Under the pieces are notes generated by a model. The model was not told the origin of the DNA. It saw only the letters and a program-made list of their open reading frames with translations, and did no database searches. From Rhizobium sp. TH135 (GTDB lineage: Bacteria; Pseudomonadota; Alphaproteobacteria; Rhizobiales; Rhizobiaceae), in the NCBI RefSeq assembly GCF_002855515.1, contig NZ_PKRP01000001.1:744001-808000 (forward strand): DNA of 64,000 nucleotides, given 5' to 3'. A program made the translations under genes and the position numbers. Positions 51,942 through 60,446 of this stretch are shown here, piece after piece; position 1 is the first letter of the stretch, and each line of letters opens with the position of its first letter.

Positions 51942-53126
51942 TTACGCCGACCGAACACGGGCGGAAGCGTCCGACGTGCCGTGCAGGCAGCCATCGAACT
52001 TCTCCCAGACCGGCTTCAGATCGACGACCTTGCGGGCGAGCCGCGCTTCATCCATGGCAAGCGCCAGAATGCCGGCTTCGAGCGCATCGATGGCGGACAC
52101 GGGCTGCTTGGCACCCGTCTGCACAAAGGCAATCACGTCTTCTGCCATCTGCTCGTCGGCACCGTAGTGCTGCGACAGAGAGGACGGGGCCTTGTATGTG
52201 TTTGCAATGACCTTCTCATTGGTGCGGGCGTCATGGACATCCATGAACCCGCGCACGAAGTCACCTTCCGCCATGCCCTTCGAGCCGATGACGCAGAAGC
52301 GACGGAACTCGTCAGGGACATTGAGATTGGTGTGGAAGGTCATCGACACACCGTTCTCGTATTCGACGATCGCGGTCTGGAAATCGATGATGTCGCCGTC
52401 GCTGTCGAACACCTTGTCGGAGCCCTGCCAGCCGCTCGGCTTGCGGTGATAGACGTTGAGGTCGTTGATACCTTCTGCCTCAGGCGCATTTTCCGGCACG
52501 AAGCTCTTGCGGCCGCCGAAGCTCGCGACGAAACGCGGACGGGCACCGACCACGCCGTTGTAAAGATCGAGGTCGTGACAGCACTTTTCCAGCATGAAGC
52601 CACCGGCATAACGGCCATAACGGCGCCAGTCGCGCATGAAGAAAGCGCCGTGATAGGGCTGAATATGCTCGGACGCCTCGATCGAGACGACATTGCCGAG
52701 ACGCCCCTCTTCCTGCGCCTTGCGCAGATCGCGGTAGAGCGGGGAGTAACGCAGGACCAGACCGACCAGCAGACGATCGTGGCCATAGGTATTCAGCAGC
52801 GACGCGAGCGTATAGCTTTCCTCGATGCTGGTGACGATCGGCTTTTCGGTGAAGACAGTCAGGCCAGCCTCAAGGCCGAGCCGGATATGGTCGAGATGCA
52901 GGTGGTTCGGCGAACCGATCATCAGAAGATCGAAAGTCTCACCGGCGATCAGAGCTTCAGGCGTCTCGTAGACCTTGCCGGCAGAGATACCATGCTCATC
53001 GAGCGTTACCATCCCGGCTGGCGCCGGATCGACATAGCCGACGATCTCGAAGCTCGGATCAATCTCCTTGAACACCCGACCCAGATATCCAAGACGGAAT
53101 CCGAGTCCGATAATCGCGACCTTCAT
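51942..53126 (-). CDS. Gfo/Idh/MocA-family sugar oxidoreductase
   Basis: A 394-residue NAD(P)-dependent dehydrogenase. Rossmann motif AIIGLGFRLGYLG, the EKP dyad (VFTEKPIVTS, lysine expected catalytic) and a C-terminal alpha/beta substrate domain with GGFMLEKCCHDLDLYNGV (candidate catalytic Asp/His). The family oxidises, reduces or de-glycosylates sugars, and some members are GH109 enzymes using NAD. Being first in the transporter operon it probably processes the imported sugar. RBS AGGGGA and ATG at 53126. Which sugar is unknown. Confidence 0.87.
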   Translation of the reverse strand: MKVAIIGLGFRLGYLGRVFKEIDPSFEIVGYVDPAPAGMVTLDEHGISAGKVYETPEALIAGETFDLLMIGSPNHLHLDHIRLGLEAGLTVFTEKPIVTSIEESYTLASLLNTYGHDRLLVGLVLRYSPLYRDLRKAQEEGRLGNVVSIEASEHIQPYHGAFFMRDWRRYGRYAGGFMLEKCCHDLDLYNGVVGARPRFVASFGGRKSFVPENAPEAEGINDLNVYHRKPSGWQGSDKVFDSDGDIIDFQTAIVEYENGVSMTFHTNLNVPDEFRRFCVIGSKGMAEGDFVRGFMDVHDARTNEKVIANTYKAPSSLSQHYGADEQMAEDVIAFVQTGAKQPVSAIDALEAGILALAMDEARLARKVVDLKPVWEKFDGCLHGTSDASARVRSA

Positions 53127-53215
53127 GATGCATTCCCCTGCTTTCGTAATTATTTTTCGCAGACTGCGTCAATTTTCCAAGATCGTCAACACGGGAAGCG
53201 AAAATCCCACCGTTG

Positions 53216-53232
53216 ATGAAAATGGTTTTCAT
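53216..53232. promoter_or_regulatory. Palindrome upstream of the amino-sugar transporter operon
   Basis: ATGAAAA-TGG-TTTTCAT, perfect seven-base arms and a three-base centre, about 90 bases before the dehydrogenase start. GAAAA/TTTTC palindromes are common for RpiR and other sugar regulators, so it may bind the RpiR protein encoded at 42618-43484 or the GntR protein; unproven. Confidence 0.45.
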
Positions 53233-53476
53233 AACTGCCTACGATATTGGATGAAGAGCCGAAATGCCGGGGCCTGCAGTCGCAACTCATCCCATCTCGG
53301 AAGAAGGCGCAGAGGCTTTGGATTGGGCTCCTCTCCAATCGTTAATTTAAGATACCAAAACTAGTCCAATCGTAAAGCGGGTTATGTCAAAATCAGCTTT
53401 AAAACATCCAAATTGCTGTTTTTCCGGCGAAATTTCTTCATATCAACATTCATGCGCACATCCTTTTCAAAACCAT

Positions 53477-53505
53477 TTGCGAAATAGGTTTCTGGTTGGT
53501 ATTGT
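53477..53505 (+). promoter_or_regulatory. Candidate promoter of the GntR-nag operon
   Basis: -35 TTGCGA (53477-53482), 17-base spacer, -10 TATTGT (53500-53505); four of six matches in each box. The -10 overlaps a TTGGTAT half-site that could be a GntR (HutC-type) operator. The leader would be about 95 bases. Confidence 0.4.
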
Positions 53506-53609
53506 TTTGAGAAAGACCACCGAGGGGATGGAAGCATGCAGACACCGAAGACGGAATGCGCAATTGCCCTCCGCTTGCGGTCTCTCCACCACTGGGGCAG
53601 AGGAACCGC

Positions 53610-54377
53610 ATGAGCACGCCCCTTCCCCTGGAACAACTTCAGTCCGTCCGCGGCGGACCGCTTTACGTGAAGCTGCGAAAGATGATCGAAGACGCCGTCG
53701 CCTCGGGTCGCCTCAAGCACGGCGACGCCCTGCCGGCCGAGCGCGACATCGCAGAAGCGGCCGAGATCAGCCGCGTGACGGTCCGCAAGGCGATCGATGA
53801 ACTGGTGGAGGAAGGCCTGCTTGTCCGCCGTCGTGGGTCCGGCACCTTTGTCGTGAAGCCCGTGCCGCGCATGCAACAGCCTCTGAGCCAGCTGACCTCC
53901 TTCACCGAGGACATGCGCCGGCGCGGCATGGTTGCCGGCTCTCGTTGGCTGGGACGCGGCCTGTTTTATCCGACGGCCGAAGAAACCATGATGCTCGGCC
54001 TCGTCAGCGGCGCACGTGTCGCCCGCATCGATCGTCTCAGAACCGCCAACGACATGCCGATCGCGCTGGAACGCACCAGCCTGCCGGACGACCTGCTGCC
54101 GGATCCGGACAGAATAGAGGACTCTCTCTACCTCTGCCTGCTGGACGCCGGCATCCGTCCTGTGCGGGCCAACCAGCGCATCTCGGCCGTTCTGCTGACG
54201 GATGAGGAAACCAAGCTGCTTGGCGTCCCGCCCGGCTCGGCAGCACTCTCGGTGCAGCGGATTGCCTATCTCGAAACCGGCCGCGTGATGGAAATGTCGC
54301 GCGCGCTTTATCGCAGCGACGCCTATGACCTGGTTGCCGAACTCGGCATCGGCTCGCCCATGAAGCCTCAAGACTGA
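53610..54377 (+). CDS. GntR-family (HutC type) regulator of GlcNAc genes
   Basis: A 255-residue regulator with an N-terminal winged helix (about 12-80, PLYVKLRKMIEDAVASGRLKHGDALPAERDIAEAAEISRVTVRKAID, split over the domain) and a UTRA effector domain (about 95-245, QPLSQLTSFTEDMRRRGM; SLYLCLLDAG). NagR/NagQ/DasR-like proteins of this class bind GlcNAc-6-P or GlcN-6-P. The ATG at 53610 (MSTPLPLEQ) has GAGGAA upstream; an in-frame extension to 53556 is less likely. First gene of the operon with nagB-II, nagA and nagK. Confidence 0.88.
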   Translation: MSTPLPLEQLQSVRGGPLYVKLRKMIEDAVASGRLKHGDALPAERDIAEAAEISRVTVRKAIDELVEEGLLVRRRGSGTFVVKPVPRMQQPLSQLTSFTEDMRRRGMVAGSRWLGRGLFYPTAEETMMLGLVSGARVARIDRLRTANDMPIALERTSLPDDLLPDPDRIEDSLYLCLLDAGIRPVRANQRISAVLLTDEETKLLGVPPGSAALSVQRIAYLETGRVMEMSRALYRSDAYDLVAELGIGSPMKPQD

Positions 54378-54388
54378 AAGCGCGTACC

Positions 54389-55411
54389 ATGATCACCAAG
54401 ATGCGTGAGGAGATCGACGAGATCCCCGCAGCCGCTGCCCGATTGCTGGACAGCTCCAGGACCGTGATATCAGAGGCGGCGAACGCGCTGCGCGACAAGG
54501 ACCCAGGCGTCGTGGTCACGATCGCCCGCGGCTCGTCCGATCACGCGGCTCACTTCCTGAAATATGCGATCGAGCTGCAGATGGGCCTACCGGTCGCCTC
54601 GCTCGGCCCCTCGCTCGCCTCGATCTACGAGACGCCGATGAAACTCGCCAAGGCCGCCGCCTTTGCCGTATCGCAGTCCGGGGCAAGCCCTGACATCGTC
54701 GCCATGGCGAGAGGTGCCCACGATGGTGGCGCGACCACGGTGAGCCTGGTGAACACCCTGCCTTCGCCACTCGCCGATGCCGCAACCTTCGCCATAGACA
54801 TCAAGGCGGGTCCTGAAATCGCGGTCGCCGCCACCAAGTCCTTCGTCAATTCGATCGTAGGCGGCCTTGCTATCCTTGCAAGCTGGAGCAGAGACGAAGC
54901 GCTGACCCGCGCCGTCGATGCGCTGCCCGCGCACTTCGACAAGGCGCTCGCTCTCGACTGGAGCGCACTGCTCGAGCCGCTGAAATCGGCAGACTCCCTC
55001 TACATGCTCGGCCGCGGTCCGGCGCTCGCCATCGCAGCTGAAGCCGCACTCAAATGCAAGGAAACCTGCGAACTGCACGCCGAGGCCTATTCCTCCGCCG
55101 AAGTGCTGCACGGCCCGGTCTCGATCGTCGGCCGCGATTTCCCCGTCGTCGCCTTTGCGGCCCGCGACAAGGCCGAAGCCTCGATTGCCGGCACCGTCTC
55201 GAAGCTCGCCGCCAGCAATGCCACCTGCTTCATCACCTCGGATCAGGCGACGGCCGGCCACAAGCTGCCTTTCATCGCAACAGGACATCCGATCACGGAT
55301 GCGCTGGCCCTCATCGTTCCCTATTATGGCTTTATCGAATCCCTCTCCCGTGCCCGCGGCTTCAATCCCGACAAGCCGGTCGCACTGAAGAAAGTTACCG
55401 AGACCCAATGA
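54389..55411 (+). CDS. nagB-II: SIS-domain glucosamine-6-phosphate deaminase (NagB-II type)
   Basis: A 340-residue protein with two SIS domains, like the isomerase half of GlmS but lacking the glutaminase half. N-terminal SIS: VVVTIARGSSDHAAHFLKYAIE and AVSQSGASPDIV; C-terminal SIS: LYMLGRGPALAIAAEAALKCKETC and HAEAYSSAEVLHGPVS. Proteins of this type between GntR and nagA act as GlcN-6-P deaminases unrelated to classical NagB, giving fructose-6-P and ammonia. It overlaps nagA by four bases. AgaS-type GalN-6-P specificity is the alternative. Confidence 0.85.
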   Translation: MITKMREEIDEIPAAAARLLDSSRTVISEAANALRDKDPGVVVTIARGSSDHAAHFLKYAIELQMGLPVASLGPSLASIYETPMKLAKAAAFAVSQSGASPDIVAMARGAHDGGATTVSLVNTLPSPLADAATFAIDIKAGPEIAVAATKSFVNSIVGGLAILASWSRDEALTRAVDALPAHFDKALALDWSALLEPLKSADSLYMLGRGPALAIAAEAALKCKETCELHAEAYSSAEVLHGPVSIVGRDFPVVAFAARDKAEASIAGTVSKLAASNATCFITSDQATAGHKLPFIATGHPITDALALIVPYYGFIESLSRARGFNPDKPVALKKVTETQ

Positions 55412-56592
55412 GCCAAGCCTTCGCCATCACAGCAAGCCGCATTTTCGATGGGCACACGTTCTACGAAGATGCAGCCCTCCTGGTCGACAACGGCCGGATA
55501 AAGGCTGTTCTCGCCAGAGCCGACTTGCCCGCGGGCATTGCCAAGCAGGATATGGGCGATGCGCTGATTGCCCCCGGCTTCATCGACCTGCAGGTGAATG
55601 GCGGCGGCGGCGTGCTGTTCAACAACGATCCGACGATTTCAGGGATCCGCACGATCTGCGACGCCCATGCCCGCTTTGGCACGACTGCTCTGATGGTCAC
55701 TCTGATCACCGATGCCCCCGAACTGAAGAGAGAAGCTATCATCGCCGGCGAGGCCGCCGCCAAGGCAGGCGAGCCGGGCTATCTCGGCCTGCATCTCGAA
55801 GGTCCGCATCTCTCGATCGCCCGCAAGGGCACCCATGATCCAGCCCTGATCCGCCCGATGGCGCAAGCCGATCTCGACTATCTCGTCGAACAGGCATCGC
55901 GTTTCGGCATCCCGATGATCACGGTCGCGCCTGAAAGCGTCACACCGGATCAGGTCAAGCGCCTGGTCCAGGCCGGCTACCGCGTGAGCCTCGGCCACAC
56001 CGATACGAGCTGCGCCAGCGTCGCGGCCTACGTAGAAGCAGGCGCCACACTCGTCACCCATCTCTTCAACGCCATGAGCCCGCTCGGCAATCGCGAACCG
56101 GGCCTCGTGGGCGCTGCCCTCACCTCGCCGATCCTCCATTGCGGACTGATCGCCGACGGCTTCCATGTCGATCCGGTCACCATGAAGATCGCGCTCGCCG
56201 CCAAGACCGGCCCCGCCCACATCTTTCTCGTGACCGATGCCATGTCGACCATCGGCTCTGATGAGACAAGCTTCGACCTGAACGGCCGGACCGTCTACCG
56301 CCGCGATGGCCGGTTGACACTCGCCGATGGAACGCTTGCCGGCGCCGACATCGACATGCTTTCCTGCGTTCGCTACGTGCACGAAAAGCTGGGACAGCCG
56401 CTGGAGGAAGCGCTGCGTATGGCATCGCTCTATCCCGCAGAGGCCATTGGTGCCAAGACCAAGGGAAGCTTGGCCGCAGGCCAGGATGCCGACTTCATTG
56501 TCCTGAGCCCTGATCTCACCATCCACTCGACCTGGATTTCAGGCGCCTGCGTCCATGGTACCGCCACGGCGCCGAGCAGGGCCTTCGCATGA
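55408..56592 (+). CDS. nagA: N-acetylglucosamine-6-phosphate deacetylase
   Basis: A 394-residue amidohydrolase. Metal and catalytic motifs: GFIDLQVNGGGG, GLHLEGPHLS, SLGHTDTS, THLFNAMSPL and the catalytic aspartate in VTDAMS. It removes acetate from GlcNAc-6-P, feeding NagB-II. ATG at 55408 inside the end of the preceding gene (ATGA). A longer frame through the preceding gene is rejected. Overlaps nagK by four bases. Confidence 0.94.
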   Translation: MSQAFAITASRIFDGHTFYEDAALLVDNGRIKAVLARADLPAGIAKQDMGDALIAPGFIDLQVNGGGGVLFNNDPTISGIRTICDAHARFGTTALMVTLITDAPELKREAIIAGEAAAKAGEPGYLGLHLEGPHLSIARKGTHDPALIRPMAQADLDYLVEQASRFGIPMITVAPESVTPDQVKRLVQAGYRVSLGHTDTSCASVAAYVEAGATLVTHLFNAMSPLGNREPGLVGAALTSPILHCGLIADGFHVDPVTMKIALAAKTGPAHIFLVTDAMSTIGSDETSFDLNGRTVYRRDGRLTLADGTLAGADIDMLSCVRYVHEKLGQPLEEALRMASLYPAEAIGAKTKGSLAAGQDADFIVLSPDLTIHSTWISGACVHGTATAPSRAFA

Positions 56593-57521
56593 TCGTCTGC
56601 TTCGACATCGGCGGCACCGCCATCAAGGGTGCGCTCGCAACGAGCCCGGAAGACATCCGGCCCTTCCCGCGCCAACCGACCCCGATCCACGATTTCGACG
56701 CCTTCGTCGCCACACTCGCCTCCGTCATCGCGGAAGCCGAAGCCATCGCCGGTGAGCGCGCTGCCTGCATCGCGATCTCGATCGCCGGCGTCATCGATCC
56801 CGACACGGCGAACGCCGTTGTTGCCAACATTCCCTGCATCCACGGTCGACCGCTGCAGGCAGATCTCGAAGCTGCCCTCGGCCTGCCTGTCATAGTCGCC
56901 AATGATGCCGACTGTTTCGTGCTGGCCGAAGCCGGCATAGGTGCTGCCCGCGGGCACCGGGTCGTCTTCGGCGTCATCCTCGGCACCGGCGTTGGCGGCG
57001 GCCTCGTCATCGACGGCAAGCTGATCAACGAGAGCGGCTTTGCCGGCGAATGGGGCCATGGGCCGATCCAGCCAACGGAAGCCGGCAATCCGCCGGTGCA
57101 CGTGCCACGCTTCCAATGCGGCTGCGGCCAAATCGGCTGCATCGACGCAATCTGCAGCGCGCGAGGCCTCGAAAAGCTGCATAAGCATATTCACGCTGAA
57201 CAACTGACCAGCGAAGAAATCATCGCTGATTGGCAGAACGGTGATGCAAAGGCGGAACGCACCATCGATGTCTATGTCGACATCCTGACCGATGCGCTTT
57301 CGATGGTGGTCAACGTCACCGGCACCACAATATTGCCCGTCGGCGGCGGCCTTTCAAACGTGCCGGCGCTTCTCTCTCGGATCGACACGGCCCTGCGCGC
57401 CCGCATCCTGCGCAAGTTCAAGAACCCGATCGTTGTGCCCGCAGCCTGCGGCGTCGAGCCGGGCCTGATCGGAGCCGCGATCCTCGGCCTCGACTACGCT
57501 AGAGAGCATCAAGGAGGCTGA
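56589..57521 (+). CDS. nagK: ROK-family N-acetylglucosamine kinase
   Basis: A 310-residue ROK kinase. ATP motif CFDIGGTAIKGAL, catalytic aspartate in VANDADCFVLAE, GTGVGGGLVIDG and the ROK zinc motif with CGCGQIGCID. It phosphorylates intracellular GlcNAc, matching release of free GlcNAc by the cytoplasmic GH20 enzyme and ABC uptake (which, unlike PTS, does not phosphorylate). Coupled to nagA by overlap; the next gene's ribosome site lies within its end. Specificity for GlcNAc rather than glucose or ManNAc is inferred from context. Confidence 0.9.
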   Translation: MIVCFDIGGTAIKGALATSPEDIRPFPRQPTPIHDFDAFVATLASVIAEAEAIAGERAACIAISIAGVIDPDTANAVVANIPCIHGRPLQADLEAALGLPVIVANDADCFVLAEAGIGAARGHRVVFGVILGTGVGGGLVIDGKLINESGFAGEWGHGPIQPTEAGNPPVHVPRFQCGCGQIGCIDAICSARGLEKLHKHIHAEQLTSEEIIADWQNGDAKAERTIDVYVDILTDALSMVVNVTGTTILPVGGGLSNVPALLSRIDTALRARILRKFKNPIVVPAACGVEPGLIGAAILGLDYAREHQGG

Positions 57522-57522
57522 G

Positions 57523-58023
57523 ATGGCAGCGGACATGCTGGTAAAGCTCTACGATCTGCAGCCAAATCCCGACCTTGATCGGCGCATGCAGGCCGAAGGC
57601 GTGACGATCCGGCGCGCGCTTGTTCCTGAGCTTTCGGGGATCTGCGCCTGGATCGAGCCCCGTTTCGGCGCTGGCTGGGCATCGGAGGCGACGGCGGCAA
57701 TCATGCGCCAGCCCGTGACCTGCTGGATTGCCCATGAAGGCGAAACGCTGCTTGGTTTTGCCTGCCACGAAGCGACGATGAAGGGCTTTTTCGGCCCGAC
57801 CGGCGTCGATGAAAGCGCCCGTGGCCGCGGCATCGGCCATGCGCTGCTGATCCGCACACTCCTCGACATGCGCGACCAAGGCTACGGCTATGCGATCATA
57901 GGCGGCGCCGGCCCCATGGGCTTTTATGAGAAAAGCGTCGGTGCCATCGCCATTCCGGGTTCCTCGCCCGGCATCCACAAGGGCATGCTGCCGCTTGCCG
58001 CCCCGTCAGGCATGGCAGACTGA
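57523..58023 (+). CDS. GNAT-family N-acetyltransferase at the end of the nag operon
   Basis: A 166-residue GNAT protein. Acetyl-CoA-binding motif ESARGRGIGHALLIRTLLDM and a C-terminal GGAGPMGFYEKSVGAIAIPG substrate region. Starts two bases after nagK with AAGGAGG inside the kinase end, so it is in the operon. The substrate is not known; an amino-sugar, such as re-acetylation of a glucosamine product, is possible. Confidence 0.85.
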   Translation: MAADMLVKLYDLQPNPDLDRRMQAEGVTIRRALVPELSGICAWIEPRFGAGWASEATAAIMRQPVTCWIAHEGETLLGFACHEATMKGFFGPTGVDESARGRGIGHALLIRTLLDMRDQGYGYAIIGGAGPMGFYEKSVGAIAIPGSSPGIHKGMLPLAAPSGMAD

Positions 58024-58029
58024 GAGACC

Positions 58030-58881
58030 TCAGCCCAGCTCCAGTGTGGTGATCGCATAGACGCCTGTCTTCTGCATTTGAGGCGGTTCGCCTCGATACA
58101 TGCGCGAGGTCTGGAACCCCCGTTTGAAGCCGAGACGGCCGAGCAGGTAGCGAAAGCCTTCCTGGTATTCCGGCACATCCAGATGCACTTCCTCGCCCTT
58201 GAGGTTTGCGAGACAGACCTTCAGCAGATCCTCGGCGGTCCGACCATCCATGGCAAACAGCGGCCCTATCTTGTAGCCACCAAGGCAAGGTCGCATCACA
58301 ACATAGCCGGCCACGACACCCTGCCGACGGCAGAGGAAGGCACGACGCGGCGGCTTCAGCCATTCCGAGAGGAAGTCTTCTCTGGGCGCGGGAAAGAACG
58401 CCCGATCGAGCGAAAGGATCTCGGCGAGATCGCCCTCGGCGATCGCCTCACAGCAGGTGAAGCTCGCAGGCAGAGCCGGCATGCGCTCGATGCTCCAACG
58501 CACGGTGTCATAGGCGGGCGCGAACCCCATGCGGCCATAATTCGCCTGCTGCTCAACGACACCGTCGAGGCCGATGACACGATCCCTGAGATGCGCCATT
58601 CCGGCATCCCACACCTGCCGTCCGAGCCCTTGGCCCCGAAAGTCCGGATGGCAGATATAGAGCCCGATAAAGCCGAAGCCGTCCCCATATCGCACGGCCG
58701 AAATGCCGGCAGCCAGCCGCCCGTCGACGAAGCATCCCAGAAAGCCCTCGGGATCGGCGAAACGGAAGGCTGCTGCATCGCCATGCCCCGGGTTCCAGCC
58801 TTCAAGCGCCGCCCAGCCGATGAGGTCCTCGACCTCGCCAGCCGCCAGGACCCTGATCTCTAGATCCTCCGCCACGCTCAC
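58030..58881 (-). CDS. GNAT-family N-acetyltransferase with C-terminal GNAT-like domain
   Basis: A 283-residue protein with an N-terminal GNAT domain (IGLYICHPDFRGQGLGRQVWDAGM, the acetyl-CoA loop) and a C-terminal second GNAT-like domain (EGDLAEILSLDRAFFPAPREDFLSEWL; GYVVMRPCLGGYKIGPLFA) as in the YitH/HolE group. Start GTG overlaps the racemase stop (GTGA), so it is the last gene of the polyamine-type transporter operon. Substrate unknown. Confidence 0.85.
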   Translation of the reverse strand: MSVAEDLEIRVLAAGEVEDLIGWAALEGWNPGHGDAAAFRFADPEGFLGCFVDGRLAAGISAVRYGDGFGFIGLYICHPDFRGQGLGRQVWDAGMAHLRDRVIGLDGVVEQQANYGRMGFAPAYDTVRWSIERMPALPASFTCCEAIAEGDLAEILSLDRAFFPAPREDFLSEWLKPPRRAFLCRRQGVVAGYVVMRPCLGGYKIGPLFAMDGRTAEDLLKVCLANLKGEEVHLDVPEYQEGFRYLLGRLGFKRGFQTSRMYRGEPPQMQKTGVYAITTLELG

Positions 58882-59621
58882 ACGCCCATGGCAGCGGGAG
58901 AGAAACGGGCGAGGTCACCGTGATAGGTCTTGGAAACGGGTGTCGCATAGGCGCCGCGCTTGGCGGTCGACAGGCCCTGCGCAATCAGGCTCTCCGCCTG
59001 TTTCACGGCAGCAGCCACGCCGTCGATCACGGGTACGCCGAACTCCTGCCGGAGCGATGCCGTCAGATCCGCCATGCCGGCACAGCCGAGCACGATCGCT
59101 TCGGCCCTGTCGTCCTTGAGCGCTGCCGATATCTCGCTGCGCAGCCGGTCTCGGGCGTTGGAATTCGGATCCTCCAGCGACAGCACCGGCACATCCGCCG
59201 CCCGTACCTTGCAGCGGCTGCCCATGCCATAGCGATGCACGAGATGTTCGACCGGGAGCCGGGAGCGTTCCATGGTCGTCACGACCGAAAAGCGTTGGGC
59301 GATAAAGGATGTGGCCGAAAGCGCCGCCTCACAGATACCGATGACCGGGATGCCCGCCAGCGCGCGTGCAGCATCCAGCCCCGTATCGTCGAAACAGGCA
59401 ATCACGATTGCATCTGCCCCTTCGCGTTCGGCCTTGGCGATTTCCATCAGCAGGCCGGGCACAGCGAAGACCTCGTCATAATAGCCCTCGATCGAGACCG
59501 GACCCATCGACGAGGTAATCGCCAGGATTTCGGTTCCGGTATGGGCCACCCGCCGCGCGGCGTCCGCAATGGTCGCGGTCATGCTAGCGGTGGTATTCGG
59601 ATTGATGACGGCAATTTTCAT
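58878..59621 (-). CDS. Asp/Glu/hydantoin racemase-family protein
   Basis: A 247-residue cofactor-free racemase. N-terminal VINPNTTASMTATIADAARR, first catalytic cysteine in VIACFDDTGLDAAR and second in VLGCAGMADLT. The HyuE branch racemises 5-substituted hydantoins or allantoin. Four bases after the PotC-type permease, so the transporter may carry a hydantoin, ureide or related chiral compound. No hydantoinase gene is in the window. Confidence 0.88.
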   Translation of the reverse strand: MKIAVINPNTTASMTATIADAARRVAHTGTEILAITSSMGPVSIEGYYDEVFAVPGLLMEIAKAEREGADAIVIACFDDTGLDAARALAGIPVIGICEAALSATSFIAQRFSVVTTMERSRLPVEHLVHRYGMGSRCKVRAADVPVLSLEDPNSNARDRLRSEISAALKDDRAEAIVLGCAGMADLTASLRQEFGVPVIDGVAAAVKQAESLIAQGLSTAKRGAYATPVSKTYHGDLARFSPAAMGV

Positions 59622-59625
59622 ACGA

Positions 59626-60444
59626 TTATGCCCGCCCCCGACGGCGGTTCATGGCCATGATAATGCCAAGCGTTCCCGCAATCACCAGGAAGGAGAAGAG
59701 CGTCGTCACCGTGCCGAGCGCATAAAGCACCGGCGTGGTGACATTGGTCGTCATGCCGTAGATCTCGAGCGGCAGCGTGTTGTAGGTACCCGAGGTCATC
59801 AGCGTGCGCGCGAACTCGTCATAGGAGAGTGTGAAGCCGAAGAGCCCGACCCCGATCAAGGGCGGCGCGATCATCGGCAGCACCACATGCCGGAACGTCT
59901 GCCAGGAAGTGGCACCAAGGTCGCGCGCGGCTTCCTCATAGGCCGGCGAGAAACGATTGAAGATCGCAAACATGATCAGCACGCCGAAGGGAAGCGTCCA
60001 GGTCAGATGCGCGCCGAAGCCCGAGGAATACCAGGCCGGCTGCAGCCCGAGCTGGCTGAACAAGACGCCGATGCCGAGCGAAATGATGATCGAGGGCACA
60101 ACGAGGCTTGCGACCGACAGGTAGAAGAGCGCCGTCGAGCCGACAAACTTGCGCCGGAAGGCGAGGCCCGCCAGCAGCGAAACGACCACTGTCACCACCA
60201 TGACCATGAAGCCGAGCGCGAAGGAACGCCGGAACGAGCCGCCGAAATCGCCCACCGCCTGCTGTTCGAAGAGATTGCCGAACCAGTGCAGCGAGACGCC
60301 ATTGAGCGGGAAGGTCAGACCACCGTTCGGCCCCTGGAAGGAGAGGATCAGGATCGCTGAGAGTGGGCCGTAAAGGAAGAGGACGAACAGGGCGAAGAAG
60401 GCGGCGAGAACGTAGAACTCGCGCGGGCGCTTGTCGGAATTCAT
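59626..60444 (-). CDS. ABC transporter permease, PotC type
   Basis: A 272-residue permease with six helices and the EAA loop YEEAARDLGATSWQTFRHVVLPMIAP. FALFVLFLYGPLSAILILSFQGPNG near the N-terminus is characteristic of polyamine/opine/putrescine family permeases. Overlap-free, two bases downstream of the PotB-type gene. Forms the channel with it. Confidence 0.9.
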   Translation of the reverse strand: MNSDKRPREFYVLAAFFALFVLFLYGPLSAILILSFQGPNGGLTFPLNGVSLHWFGNLFEQQAVGDFGGSFRRSFALGFMVMVVTVVVSLLAGLAFRRKFVGSTALFYLSVASLVVPSIIISLGIGVLFSQLGLQPAWYSSGFGAHLTWTLPFGVLIMFAIFNRFSPAYEEAARDLGATSWQTFRHVVLPMIAPPLIGVGLFGFTLSYDEFARTLMTSGTYNTLPLEIYGMTTNVTTPVLYALGTVTTLFSFLVIAGTLGIIMAMNRRRGRA

Positions 60445-60446
60445 CG

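Larger units (their letters stand above)
53127..53609. other. 483-base divergent regulatory region between transporter and nag operons
   Basis: No convincing gene is present. It is clearly more AT-rich than its flanks. Visible are a 17-base palindrome (53216-53232), an AT-rich GAAAAATAATT-type element close to the dehydrogenase start (minus strand, about 53159-53148), a TTGGTAT half-site (53496-53502), its complement ATACCAA (53352-53358), and a candidate promoter at 53477-53505. The half-sites could serve the GntR protein encoded next door. The long length suggests two independently controlled promoters. Confidence 0.55.

Noticed and set aside
51054-53216. 720-codon plus-strand open frame opposite the permease and dehydrogenase genes
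   Set aside because: It spans parts of two well-supported minus-strand genes and ends in their promoter region; an antisense by-product of high GC.
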